The notes beneath the pieces were generated by a model that did not search any database, was not told the DNA's origin, and saw nothing but the letters and a program-made list of their open reading frames with translations. A stretch of DNA of 64,000 nt, from the NCBI RefSeq assembly GCF_001310085.1, contig NZ_CP012643.1, forward strand, positions 4,408,001-4,472,000, read 5' to 3'. Origin of the DNA: Rufibacter tibetensis. Its GTDB lineage: Bacteria; Bacteroidota; Bacteroidia; Cytophagales; Hymenobacteraceae. The translations under genes and the position numbers were made by a program. Of the stretch, positions 17,382 to 26,159 are shown in pieces. Positions within the stretch are counted from its first letter, which is position 1. Each line of letters opens with the position of its first letter.

Positions 17382-18289
17382 GAGAATAAGGGTTTAGTAA
17401 ATCTACAGAAGATTTAATTGAAACCTACTCCCATTTGAGTTGTTTGTTAGTGCAGTTTGGAAGCAAGCTTAATACATAAATTGCTAATGATGAATGCAAA
17501 ATTTGAATAATTCCAGTATATATCATTTAAGCTATTAACAGAACTAATTTAAAAATTTAACCACTTTAGGAAATTATATTTGATTCTATTAGAATCGAAA
17601 TAATAGGTATTATTTGATTATGGTGGATTTATTGAGTAGCATTTTAGAAAAATAGTTTTACTGTTACCTATTTGAATTCATTGCTCTTTAATGTGTTAAT
17701 CTTAATATAACAAATCTGATAATAGAAGCTATTAATTTTTAATTAACTGTTGTATTAAATTTTCTTATGAGTTCTCCTATTATCTCTAAAAACTGAAGCT
17801 TAATTTTCCTTTTTTCTAACTGGAAGAGTCAGTTCTGGGCAGGGAGCTTGCATCTGAGAACTAGAAGGTATAGGACTCCAGGAACCAGTTACAAAGTCTG
17901 TGATGTAGTCTGAATTATGGCCCATTCTTGTTAACCGAATAGCTAAAACAAGGTTTGGAACCGATAAATGTTCCGTTGGTCCTCCGTATTGATTTGATAG
18001 TAAATGACTTCCGTACAAATGCTCCATAGGCTAAGAGGTTATCCCGTTTTGGGGTAGATAATCCTATCTTTTAATATGGAAATATACAGTATTATGAATT
18101 AAAGAGGCAAGAAAAACATGTTTACTTATCCACACGTTCTGCTATCTGGAAACAGGAAGTAATGGTTTTATACTGAGCAGAAGTTGTTGATGATTTTTTG
18201 TAAAAATTACTAAATAGGGCAGTTATAATGCCTTTAGGCATGCACTCCTCATAAAATGATTTTATGTAAGAAGAACTATCAGGTTGTAG
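17382..18289. other. AT-rich region of low gene content
   Basis: About 900 bp with visibly lower G+C than its surroundings. It holds one doubtful ORF (17800-18027, minus) and an interrupted palindrome, GATTCT-att-AGAATC, at 17582-17596. I find no RNA gene or mobile-element remnant. Confidence 0.6.
17800..18027 (-). CDS. possible small hypothetical protein
   Basis: A 75-codon frame with no recognised family. Locally higher G+C than the surrounding AT-rich DNA is the only sign that it may be coding. The product would be a soluble peptide with two Pro/Ser-rich stretches near its C-terminus and no hydrophobic segment. Confidence is low. Confidence 0.25.
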   Translation of the reverse strand: MEHLYGSHLLSNQYGGPTEHLSVPNLVLAIRLTRMGHNSDYITDFVTGSWSPIPSSSQMQAPCPELTLPVRKKEN

Positions 18290-18736
18290 TTATAATCCTT
18301 GAAGTTTTTGCGTGATTTCATCAATCACTTCTTCGCTCCACTTCACAGCTATATCATCTAATTCCTTAGAAGTCCATTCTTCAAAATATGGTTTTTCCAT
18401 CCACCTGGAGTTTTTGTCTGGCCCTACTTCATAATAAGAGTAGTCTAGGCTGAATAGTAGGTCTTTGCTTAGATCAAAGGTTTGTGCTCCTGCCGCCTGG
18501 AAACCAATGAGACTAAGTTTAAGGCCAAGCTGCTGCACGTTTCCATTTTCAATACTAATTTCTTTGTCAGTAGAAGCGTTCCGGTCTTTAGTCCAGGTAT
18601 CTACTATTTTCTCCAGCCTGAAATCATCAAATAGAGGAGTTACTTCTGTTAAGTTCTGATAAATGCGCTCTGCCAATTTTGGTAGAACCTTGTTGTACAG
18701 CTGAAGAATAGATTCTTTGTCTCTGGTATGGTTCAA
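18290..18736 (-). CDS. hypothetical protein
   Basis: I do not recognise this 148-residue protein. It has helical ends (SILQLYNKVLPKLAERIYQN and ELDDIAVKWSEEVIDEITQK) and a mixed middle with LGLKLSLIGFQAAGAQTFDL. There is no signal peptide. Composition is typical of a real cytoplasmic protein. A TATCTTTG promoter element lies about 65 bp upstream on the same strand. It is a stand-alone gene at the edge of the AT-rich region. Confidence 0.6.
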   Translation of the reverse strand: MNHTRDKESILQLYNKVLPKLAERIYQNLTEVTPLFDDFRLEKIVDTWTKDRNASTDKEISIENGNVQQLGLKLSLIGFQAAGAQTFDLSKDLLFSLDYSYYEVGPDKNSRWMEKPYFEEWTSKELDDIAVKWSEEVIDEITQKLQGL

Positions 18737-18800
18737 AGTGTTTTATATCTAGTTTGTAAAAAGTAGGCAAAAAGCTCTTAATTAATTATAAGAGCGATAA

Positions 18801-18808
18801 CAAAGATA
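18801..18808 (-). promoter_or_regulatory. candidate promoter -7 element for the hypothetical gene ending at 18290
   Basis: On the minus strand it reads TATCTTTG, an exact TAnnTTTG match, 65 bp before the start codon. No clear -33 TTG is visible. Confidence 0.4.
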
Positions 18809-18977
18809 CAATATGAGTTATAGAGATATAGAGGAGTGTAATGCAAATTCACATCCTGTAAAGTTCAGCTTTGCTTTCGTAGAGTTAACGTTTTAAGGTT
18901 AATACTAAATGTTAATAACTATAATATAGTTTAAAATATAGCTCTTTAATAAACCACAAAGCAGAGACAGAAAGGGC

Positions 18978-19009
18978 AAAAAAAAAGCCTTGCCAAAGGG
19001 CAAGGCTTT
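18978..19009 (-). terminator. rho-independent terminator of the cold-shock gene
   Basis: An 11-bp perfect stem (AAAGCCTTGCC / GGCAAGGCTTT, 4-nt loop) is followed on the minus strand by a run of T. It starts 26 bp after the cold-shock stop codon. Confidence 0.9.
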
Positions 19010-19034
19010 AATTCAATGTCTTTATAGCAAAAGA

Positions 19035-19226
19035 CTAAGCGAGTCTTACGTTTACCGCGTTTAGCCCTTTTTTGCCTTCTTTCAGTTCAAAGGTAACCTC
19101 GTCGTTCTCTCTGATTTCGTCTACAAGACCAGAAACGTGTACGAAATACTCCTGGTTTGAATTGCTGTCTTTAATGAAACCGAAGCCTTTTTCGGAGTTA
19201 AAGAATTTTACTTTACCGTTGTTCAT
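19035..19226 (-). CDS. cold-shock domain protein
   Basis: A 63-residue CspA-type single-stranded nucleic-acid-binding protein, likely an RNA chaperone. RNP1 is KGFGFI (residues 14-19); the RNP2 position reads EYFVHVS. The gene has a TAAATTTG promoter element, a leader of about 45 nt, and a strong terminator, so it is monocistronic. Expression of this family is often controlled through the leader, but I see no definite structure in it here. Confidence 0.95.
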   Translation of the reverse strand: MNNGKVKFFNSEKGFGFIKDSNSNQEYFVHVSGLVDEIRENDEVTFELKEGKKGLNAVNVRLA

Positions 19227-19273
19227 ATTGTTTTTAATTATACAGGTAGTACCAAGTAAGTAAAAAAAACGTT

Positions 19274-19281
19274 CAAATTTA
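19274..19281 (-). promoter_or_regulatory. candidate promoter -7 element for the cold-shock gene
   Basis: On the minus strand this reads TAAATTTG, an exact TAnnTTTG match, 48 bp before the start codon. Confidence 0.5.
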
Positions 19282-19359
19282 CCTTTAGATAATAAAATTT
19301 TTTTGGATCAATTTCTTCATTCACCAGATTGTACCAAATGATTGGTGGTAATTAAAGAG

Positions 19360-19393
19360 AAAAGAGACCTTCCCCTAAGAAAAGGTCTCTTTT
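19360..19393 (-). terminator. terminator of the S8 protease gene
   Basis: A 12-bp perfect stem (AAAAGAGACCTT / AAGGTCTCTTTT) with a 10-nt loop lies 21 bp past the protease stop. On the minus strand it ends in T residues. Confidence 0.85.
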
Positions 19394-19413
19394 GAGAAAA
19401 GGATCAGTTTGGT

Positions 19414-22137
19414 TTACTTGGTTAAAATCATCTTGTTGCTCACCTCTTTATTTGGAGTGAATACTTTATACAAGTAAGTTCCGGTAGGTAGGTTTTCAGC
19501 CCTGAACGGAACAGTATAGGTACCAACCGCTTTTTCTTCGTTAACAAGCGTACGAATTTTACCGCCTTTCAGGTTATACACTTCCACAGTTACAAAACCA
19601 GCCTGTTCTACTGTATATGAAATGGTTGTGCTTCCAGTAAATGGATTAGGATAGGAGTAGTTCTTGGCTTGTGCAGGCAACCCGATTGTAGCTGAAGTAG
19701 AGGTTGCGGTTGGTTGCGTTACTGCGTTCCAGCTTTCATGAGTACGTGTCACAATTACGGCAAACTCGGCTCTGGTTACCTCCTGCAAAGGCTTGAAGTT
19801 CGCGTGCATTTTAGGGAACAGATCATACGGTCCTTGAGTCACTGAGTAGAACGCATTGATCAGGTTCAAATCTAAAGCAACACTCACAAAGCCTTCCAGT
19901 CCAGCCGGAATAGAAGCAGCATCTTCAATTGGGTAAGACTGTCCGTCAATAGTAACTGTCACAGGTTTTCCGTTGCGCTCCAGAGCAAACTGTTGTAAAC
20001 CTAATGATTGAACCAAAGTGTACGCCAGTTGTGCCCGTTGAACCGTACCGGTAGGGTTGAATTTACCAGTAGCCGCAGGTGTCATCACTCCGTTGAAGCT
20101 GTGGTCTCTATCTCTCAGAGCTGCGCCTTTGGCCGTCACAGATTCGCCCAGTAATGCTTGAACGCCTGAAAGATCAGTGAAAGAAAGAGTGCCATTTGTT
20201 GGCATGAATTGACGGATTCCCTGACCCATCATAAGGTACTCAGCTAACTGAATGCGTTTCAAGGTTTCGTTAGGCTTGAAGCCGTTAGAAAGAGCATCCA
20301 CCAAACGAGCCGAAACAGCCATTTTAATAGAAGCTTCTGCCGGGTGTCCTGCTATGTCAGTTAAGCCAGTGGTACCAGTTACTTTAGAGAAGTTCAAGGT
20401 TCCAGCAATGGTCTCTGGTATTGCTAATCCATTTAACCCTTGTGCTCTTAAAATCCAGGTACCAGGCTCTGGTGAAGCAACAGCCATACCTCTGTCATGG
20501 TATAAGGTAAATGCAACCGGAATTCCTGAACGATACTGTACACCACTTGGAGAAACTAAGACTAAGCTTACTGGGTTTCCTGTCTCTCCTAATAGGCCGT
20601 GGGCATTGAATTTAGCTTCTAAACTGTTGATTCCGGAAGCTACGTTGAACGTGATCTGGTTGTTAGATGCTACGGCAGGGTTAAAGTTGATGGTGAACGG
20701 CTGTGTCTCAGATGAAGTATTTACTGAGCCCTTGAACGTACGGGTATAGTTCTGGAAAGAACCGAAGGCTGTATTTCTATAGATGTGATCTACGGCAGCA
20801 TAGGCGTTCACATATCCTGCACCCACTTCCCAAGACTCATAACCAGGCATGTTGGTAGCAGTTTTCTGCAGGATCTCTTTTACCTGAGCAGGAGTTAAGG
20901 AAGGATTCGCTTCCAATAACAAAGCCACTATACCTGCAACTTGCGGAGTGGCCATAGATGTACCACTCATATGGGTGTAGAACGGTACGTGCGCTGGTTC
21001 AAGTTCTGCAGCATCCATATCAGCAGATAAAGAAGATACCGGAGCAATAACTCTGGTAGAGATTACATCTACGCCAGTACCCACTAGAGTAGGACGGTTT
21101 TCATAGTTCCAGTTTTCGCCTTCATAGGTGAAGGTACCACCTTCGCCTTTTACCCCACGGGAGGAGAAGTCGGCCAGTTTACCAAATTTATCACCAGCGC
21201 CTACAGAGATTACCCAAGGAGCAATTGCATAAGGGTTGTGGGTGTCAGAGCTAGGACCATCGTTACCTGCGGCAAAAACAGACACAATGCCCATGTCGTA
21301 AGCTTTTTTAGAAGCAATGTTCACCGGGTTCAAAGGCTCAAAATCACCGCTGGTTCCCCATGAGTTGCTGATTACTCTAATACCATACTGATACTGGTGC
21401 GTTAAGGCATAATCATAACCACCAATGGCATCCAATATGAAAAGGGCTCCGCCAGAACCATATCCAACCAACGAAGCGCCTGGAGCAGCTCCTGCATATA
21501 AACCGTTAGACTTAGCACCATTACCACCAACAGTACCAGCACAATGGGTACCGTGGCCAGAGTTGGTATCTGTGTTCGGTACGTTTTCTACATAGGTTAC
21601 CGGTAGGAGGGAAGACAGGGAAGCCAGGTTTGTAGTACCCAATACGTTTTGAACCAGGTGTGTTCCTAGTTTAACATCATCATGGGTACCATCAACACCA
21701 CTGTCATTGATTACTACTCCTATACCTTTACCAGAAACAGGAACTCCCTTGTTTCGGGCTGTTAAGGTTTGATCTTTTCTTAGGCGGTGAACTCCTGTAA
21801 GGTTGTTGCCATCATTGTTAAAGAAAGATAGTTTTTTGTTAAGGAAGATAGAGCGAACATAAGGGCTTTGGGCCAAAGCATCCACTTGCGCTTGCGTGGC
21901 TATTACCCCGGCAATTGGAAGGTTTCTATAGGTGATTCCCTTTGTTAATCCCAAAGATTGTAATAGTTGTAGTTGGGTGCTGGTTGGGGCTCCGTCACCG
22001 GTAAAGGTTACCACCACTTCTACTGGTGTACCAAGAGATTGCAATGCTTGGGAAACCTGCCGGTCCACTACAGCCCGTCCAAATAGGGAGGTACTAAAAA
22101 AAAGGGCAAAAGCCCAAACGGTTAAAATTTTCTTCAT
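19414..22137 (-). CDS. secreted S8 serine protease with SLH-like repeats and T9SS sorting domain
   Basis: A 907-residue subtilase exported by Sec and then the type IX system. Order: signal peptide (1-20), I9-like propeptide (about 25-105), catalytic domain with D145 (NDSGVDGTH), H195 (SGHGTHCAG), oxyanion N292 (AAGND) and S394 (SGTSMATP), a beta domain (460-590), three stretches resembling S-layer homology repeats (about 591-634, 653-712, 737-798; for example NFKPLQEVTRAEFAV), and a C-terminal sorting domain (828-907, SYPNPFTGSTTISY ... LPTGTYLYKV). I start at the ATG at 22137, which opens directly onto the signal peptide. It is monocistronic. Confidence 0.93.
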   Translation of the reverse strand: MKKILTVWAFALFFSTSLFGRAVVDRQVSQALQSLGTPVEVVVTFTGDGAPTSTQLQLLQSLGLTKGITYRNLPIAGVIATQAQVDALAQSPYVRSIFLNKKLSFFNNDGNNLTGVHRLRKDQTLTARNKGVPVSGKGIGVVINDSGVDGTHDDVKLGTHLVQNVLGTTNLASLSSLLPVTYVENVPNTDTNSGHGTHCAGTVGGNGAKSNGLYAGAAPGASLVGYGSGGALFILDAIGGYDYALTHQYQYGIRVISNSWGTSGDFEPLNPVNIASKKAYDMGIVSVFAAGNDGPSSDTHNPYAIAPWVISVGAGDKFGKLADFSSRGVKGEGGTFTYEGENWNYENRPTLVGTGVDVISTRVIAPVSSLSADMDAAELEPAHVPFYTHMSGTSMATPQVAGIVALLLEANPSLTPAQVKEILQKTATNMPGYESWEVGAGYVNAYAAVDHIYRNTAFGSFQNYTRTFKGSVNTSSETQPFTINFNPAVASNNQITFNVASGINSLEAKFNAHGLLGETGNPVSLVLVSPSGVQYRSGIPVAFTLYHDRGMAVASPEPGTWILRAQGLNGLAIPETIAGTLNFSKVTGTTGLTDIAGHPAEASIKMAVSARLVDALSNGFKPNETLKRIQLAEYLMMGQGIRQFMPTNGTLSFTDLSGVQALLGESVTAKGAALRDRDHSFNGVMTPAATGKFNPTGTVQRAQLAYTLVQSLGLQQFALERNGKPVTVTIDGQSYPIEDAASIPAGLEGFVSVALDLNLINAFYSVTQGPYDLFPKMHANFKPLQEVTRAEFAVIVTRTHESWNAVTQPTATSTSATIGLPAQAKNYSYPNPFTGSTTISYTVEQAGFVTVEVYNLKGGKIRTLVNEEKAVGTYTVPFRAENLPTGTYLYKVFTPNKEVSNKMILTK

Positions 22138-22802
22138 TGTTAGTTTAGTATAGGTTTGACATAAAAATTGGTTTGTTGAATGGGGGCTTAAAAAGAATCT
22201 AAAAACATAAAACATTTTCAGGTTCACTGGGGTAATTACTTAAGGCTTGTGGAGACTTTAGTACCCAAGAGGTAAGAAGGAAAGCACTTGAAAAGGGAGA
22301 GAACTTCATTTTCCCTCTCTACCGGCGGTAGGAAAGATTGGTTGTGGAAACAATATGTAAAACCGTAACATGGGTTTTTTTACATCCTGATTGAAAAGAT
22401 GTAGGCCATTTGAAGCTACAGGTAAAGACTAGAAAATTAGTTAAGTAACTGTGCTTAGCTAAAAACAGCAAAGATTTCCACTATAAGAAGACTGTTTCCT
22501 TTCTTGGTTGACTTACCTCTTACATACCTCTAAAAGGTGAATATTCTTAACACTTATTCAAAAAATAACTTAAAAAGTGTTGATTGGTAACACTTTGAAG
22601 TACTCCATTTAAGAAGCTTTTAAAGAAATTTTCTACCCAAAGGAAAGGGTAGAAGAAGAGTTGATGGGCCTCATCTACAAATTGCCTTGCATTAAGCATG
22701 TATAGTATCCATACCTTCTAAAGAACCAAACTTCTACTCTGAGACACTATAATATCTGGGCTCCAGCTTCCAGATCAAGTTTGTAGAATCAGCATGACAT
22801 CA

Positions 22803-22880
22803 CTTCTTTAAAGAAGATAATCTGTAATACATTAAGGAATGGAAGCGGTGTTAAAGAAATGGCTTATCTCTAAGCTTAGA
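22803..22880. promoter_or_regulatory. two palindromes, candidate TetR operators
   Basis: CTTCTTTAAAGAAG (22803-22816) and TCTAAGCTTAGA (22869-22880) are perfect palindromes. The second lies just upstream of the probable promoter of the TetR-paa genes. Autoregulation is the usual pattern for this regulator family. The assignment is inference. Confidence 0.35.
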
Positions 22881-22895
22881 AACTCAAACAAACAT

Positions 22896-22926
22896 TTGAC
22901 TTTTTGAGAGAAAGTATGTACACTTG
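22896..22926 (+). promoter_or_regulatory. candidate promoter for the TetR-paa operon
   Basis: TTGAC (22896-22900) and TACACTTG (22919-22926) are separated as in the Bacteroidota -33/-7 pattern (20 bp between TTG and TA). The -7 box has one mismatch to TAnnTTTG. The leader would be about 75 nt. Confidence 0.4.
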
Positions 22927-23010
22927 TTTTATGAATGGGGCCATAGTGATCAAAGTACTAAGGCGGGAGCGCAACAGAAGGAAATTGAGAACTTCACTTT
23001 AGTTGGGTAC

Positions 23011-23592
23011 ATGATCAAAAAGAAAAAAGAAATTCGTCGGGAGGGTATTGTAGTGGAAGCTGCAAAGCTTTTCAAACAAAAAGGGTTTGCGGGCACCTCC
23101 ATGAGAGATCTTGCGGAGCAGGTGAAAATGGATGCCGCTACCATGTACCATTACATCAGTTCTAAAGATGAAATTCTAAAAACCATTTGCTTTGGCGTAG
23201 CTGATGCTTATGTAACCCACTTGCAGGAGATTGAAGATGCACCGCTTTCTTTCACTGAAAAGCTAAAGGCATTGGTTAGGCTTCACATTCATTTGATGAC
23301 GACCAAAGGGCCTGAAGTTTCAGTGGCGAATAACGACTGGAAATTCTTGTCGGAGGAGGCTTTGCAGGAATTCAAAAGTTTGCGGAGTCAATATGAAAGA
23401 AAGCTGGCAAATTTAATAGAGCAAGGAGTTGCAGCGGGGGAGTTGCAGGAGGTCAATACTTCGGTAGCGCTATTTACCCTTTTATCCGCGGTACGGTGGG
23501 TAGAACTATGGTGGAAACCGGAAAGAGGCATTTCTACCGAAGAGCTGGAAAACACTATTATCACTATTCTATTTAAAGGGCTGCAGAAATAA
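23011..23592 (+). CDS. TetR/AcrR family regulator, probably of the paa genes
   Basis: A 193-residue repressor-type protein. The N-terminal helix-turn-helix is GIVVEAAKLFKQKGFAGTSM followed by RDLAEQVKMDAATMYHYISS; the C-terminal ligand domain resembles the TetR_C_33 type. I start at the ATG at 23011 (MIKKKKEIRREG), because the longer frame opens with TTG and adds 29 residues without family character. It lies 6 bp before paaE, so it probably controls this operon. Phenylacetyl-CoA is the usual inducer of paa repressors; here that is inference. Confidence 0.85.
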   Translation: MIKKKKEIRREGIVVEAAKLFKQKGFAGTSMRDLAEQVKMDAATMYHYISSKDEILKTICFGVADAYVTHLQEIEDAPLSFTEKLKALVRLHIHLMTTKGPEVSVANNDWKFLSEEALQEFKSLRSQYERKLANLIEQGVAAGELQEVNTSVALFTLLSAVRWVELWWKPERGISTEELENTIITILFKGLQK

Positions 23593-23598
23593 AGAAAC

Positions 23599-24675
23599 AT
23601 GAGCAGATTTCATAAGGTCAGGATAAAAGACGTACACCGTGAAACCCACGATTGTGTCACCATTACCTTAGACGTACCTGAGGAACTGAAAGACACGTTC
23701 CGGTACACCCAGGGGCAGTACCTGACATTCAGAAGACACCACAATGGGGAAGAACTCCGACGCTCTTATTCTATTTGTTCCAGTCCTTTGGAAAACCAAT
23801 GGAAAGTAGCGGTCAAGAAAGTACCAGGCGGTCGGTTCTCCTCTATGGCCAATGAGGCTTTGCTTCCTGGGGAAGAACTAGAAGTTATGCCCCCTATGGG
23901 CAAGTTCTACACCGATTTGCACCCTGACCAACAGAAAAGTTACGTGATGGTGGCGGCTGGTAGCGGAATTACGCCCATTCTCTCCATAATTAAAACGGTT
24001 TTGCTCTCTGAACCTAAAAGTCAGGTCCTGCTGCTGTACGGAAACCGCGGACGCAACTCTATTATGTTTAAAGAGGAGATAGAAGCACTAAAAAACAAAT
24101 TTTTGGACCGCTTCAGCCTTTACCATATCCTAAGCCGCGAACACGGAGATACTGACCTGTTGTTCGGTCGCATTGACAAGCAGAAAACCCAAATCTTTCT
24201 GCAGAAGATCATCAAAGCTGAAGAAATAGATGAGTGCTTCCTGTGTGGTCCTGAAGAAATGATTTTCGGGGCGAAAGAAGCATTGGAAGAAGCGGGCGTG
24301 CCAAAAGAGAAAATTCACTTCGAGTTGTTTACCTCTGCTGATGGTGGGCAGAAGTCCGTTGAACGTAAAGAACGCCCCGCCGGAGAAGAAGACCGCAAAA
24401 GCAAAGTGCAGGTACGCTTAGATGGAAATTACCTGAACCTGGAGATGTCCTACTATGGAAACACCATCCTGGATGCCGCTGCTGAAACTGGAGCCGATGT
24501 GCCTTATTCCTGCAAAGGGGGCGTTTGCAGCACCTGTCGCGCCAAAGTTTTAGAAGGAGAAGTAGAAATGGACGTTAACTATTCTCTTGAACCTGAAGAA
24601 GTAGCCGCTGGCTACATTCTCACCTGTCAGGCCAGACCTTTGACAGAGCGAGTAGTAGTGGATTTTGATCAATAG
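23599..24675 (+). CDS. paaE: phenylacetyl-CoA epoxidase reductase subunit PaaE
   Basis: PaaE passes electrons from NADPH to the diiron subunit of the 1,2-phenylacetyl-CoA epoxidase. The 358 residues comprise an FAD domain (RRSYSICSS, about 54-62), an NAD(P) domain (VMVAAGSGITPILSIIK, FLCGPEEMI) and a C-terminal plant-type 2Fe-2S domain with CKGGVCSTC and LTCQARP. It comes first in the structural operon here, before paaA; in E. coli it follows paaD. A gap of about 200 bp with a hairpin separates it from paaA. Confidence 0.95.
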   Translation: MSRFHKVRIKDVHRETHDCVTITLDVPEELKDTFRYTQGQYLTFRRHHNGEELRRSYSICSSPLENQWKVAVKKVPGGRFSSMANEALLPGEELEVMPPMGKFYTDLHPDQQKSYVMVAAGSGITPILSIIKTVLLSEPKSQVLLLYGNRGRNSIMFKEEIEALKNKFLDRFSLYHILSREHGDTDLLFGRIDKQKTQIFLQKIIKAEEIDECFLCGPEEMIFGAKEALEEAGVPKEKIHFELFTSADGGQKSVERKERPAGEEDRKSKVQVRLDGNYLNLEMSYYGNTILDAAAETGADVPYSCKGGVCSTCRAKVLEGEVEMDVNYSLEPEEVAAGYILTCQARPLTERVVVDFDQ

Positions 24676-24779
24676 TAAAATGTAAGTCAAACAGAAGGGG
24701 CTAACCCTTTTGGTTGCCCTTTACGTGAGCAACCGATAGTGTCAAACACAAAGGTTTGCCACTACAAAATGAATCTCCG

Positions 24780-24811
24780 TTTAGGCCACCTTTTCTAAAA
24801 ATAAGCCTAAA
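24780..24811. repeat. intergenic palindrome between paaE and paaA
   Basis: TTTAGGC (24780-24786) mirrors GCCTAAA (24805-24811) around TTTTCTAAAA. It could act as a partial terminator or processing site between two parts of the paa cluster. Confidence 0.6.
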
Positions 24812-24872
24812 AGAGAAGCTCAGGCCGTAAAGCCAAAAAGAAACGTTAGTATCAGTACAACTGTTAAGAGGT

Positions 24873-25832
24873 ATGGAAACGATCATAGAAAAATCACTGG
24901 AAGAAGTTTTTGAGGAGAAGATCGCGAACGAAATCCGAATTGAACCGAAAGACTGGATGCCGGAGCAGTACCGCAAGACCTTGGTGCGCCAGATCTCCCA
25001 GCACGCCCACTCAGAAATAGTAGGCATGCTGCCCGAGGGGAATTGGATCACCCGTGCTCCTTCGCTTAAGCGCAAAGCCATCCTGCTCTCCAAAGTGCAG
25101 GATGAGGCAGGCCACGGACTTTACCTGTACAGCGCAGCTGAAACCTTGGGCACTTCCCGCGACCAGATGATCGCTGATCTGCACTCGGGCAAAGCCAAAT
25201 ACTCCAGCATCTTCAACTATCCAACCCTTTCCTGGGCCGATATTGGAGCCATTGGCTGGTTGGTAGACGGAGCTGCCATCATGAACCAGGTGCCTTTGAT
25301 CAGGACTTCTTATGGTCCGTATGCCCGGGCCATGGTGCGGGTGTGCAAGGAAGAAAGTTTCCACCAGCGCCAGGGATTCGAAATCATGATGACCTTGTGC
25401 AACGGGGCCCCCGCGCAGAAAAAAATGGCACAGGAAGCCTTCAACCGCTGGTGGTGGCCAACCCTCATGATGTTCGGACCCAAAGATTCAGAATCGCCTA
25501 ACACAGAGCAGTCTATGCGCTGGAAGATCAAGCGTTTCACGAATGATGAACTGCGCCAGCGTTTCGTGGATATGATGGTTCCGCAAGCCGAGTTTCTTGG
25601 ATTAACCGTACCAGATAAGGACCTGAAATGGAACGAAGCCAAAAACGGCTATGACTATGGTGAAGTGGATTGGGAAGAGTTCTGGAACGTGGTGAAGGGA
25701 AACGGCCCTTGTAACAAAGACCGCATTGCTAACCGCGTGAAAGCACACGAAGAAGGAGCCTGGGTGCGCGAAGCCGCACTGGCCCATGCCCAGAAAAGAG
25801 CCCAACGCGAAGCAGACCAGAAAGTAGCTTAA
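24873..25832 (+). CDS. paaA: phenylacetyl-CoA epoxidase catalytic subunit PaaA
   Basis: PaaA (319 residues) is the ferritin-like diiron monooxygenase subunit that epoxidises the ring of phenylacetyl-CoA. Iron-ligand motifs are [13 protein letters not shown] (about 75-87) and [13 protein letters not shown] (about 158-170). [13 protein letters not shown] and the surrounding C-terminal sequence are typical. It is complete and is followed after 31 bp by paaB. The paaA, B and C subunits form the core complex with PaaE. Confidence 0.96.
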   Translation: METIIEKSLEEVFEEKIANEIRIEPKDWMPEQYRKTLVRQISQHAHSEIVGMLPEGNWITRAPSLKRKAILLSKVQDEAGHGLYLYSAAETLGTSRDQMIADLHSGKAKYSSIFNYPTLSWADIGAIGWLVDGAAIMNQVPLIRTSYGPYARAMVRVCKEESFHQRQGFEIMMTLCNGAPAQKKMAQEAFNRWWWPTLMMFGPKDSESPNTEQSMRWKIKRFTNDELRQRFVDMMVPQAEFLGLTVPDKDLKWNEAKNGYDYGEVDWEEFWNVVKGNGPCNKDRIANRVKAHEEGAWVREAALAHAQKRAQREADQKVA

Positions 25833-25863
25833 TCACTCATTCACTCAATCAAACATTCATTCA

Positions 25864-26154
25864 ATGAGTCAGCAGAAAGAATGGCCCTTGTGGGAAGTCT
25901 TCATCAGAAGCAAACAAGGCCTTGACCATAAACACGTAGGGAGTTTGCACGCCGCTGATGCCGAGATGGCCATCCAGAACGCGCGTGACGTGTACACCCG
26001 CCGCATGGAAGGGGTGAGCATTTGGGTAGTAGAATCAAAAAACATCCACGCCTCCAACCCAGATGATGCCGCCGCTTTCTTTGATCCGGCCAACGACAAA
26101 GTGTACCGCCACCCTACATTCTATGAGGTGCCCGCCGAAATCAAAAACATGTAA
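25864..26154 (+). CDS. paaB: phenylacetyl-CoA epoxidase subunit PaaB
   Basis: A 96-residue protein with the PaaB pattern WPLWEVFIRSKQGLDHKHVG, HAADAEMAIQNARDVYTRR and SIWVVES. It bridges the PaaA-PaaC heterodimers in the epoxidase and is essential for activity in E. coli. The 31-bp leader from paaA contains repeated CATTCA units. The next gene, paaC, starts 5 bp after its stop. Confidence 0.95.
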   Translation: MSQQKEWPLWEVFIRSKQGLDHKHVGSLHAADAEMAIQNARDVYTRRMEGVSIWVVESKNIHASNPDDAAAFFDPANDKVYRHPTFYEVPAEIKNM

Positions 26155-26159
26155 CCGCT

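Larger units (their letters stand above)
22138..23010. other. long intergenic region with several palindromes
   Basis: About 870 bp between the S8 protease and the TetR gene. It has perfect inverted repeats at 22574-22596 (AAAGTGTT/AACACTTT) and 22631-22654 (TTCTACCC/GGGTAGAA), and uninterrupted palindromes at 22803-22816 and 22869-22880. No gene is evident. Confidence 0.6.

Noticed and set aside
17582-17596. GATTCT-att-AGAATC palindrome in AT-rich DNA
   Set aside because: Short palindromes of this kind are expected by chance here, and no gene starts nearby.
24701-25093. 130-codon minus-strand frame before and across the start of paaA
   Set aside because: It overlaps a certain gene (paaA) on the other strand and has no recognisable family character.
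25833-25863. CATTCA-type repeats between paaA and paaB as a separate repeat element
   Set aside because: Too short and irregular to call; noted only for its similarity to the arms upstream of ribE.
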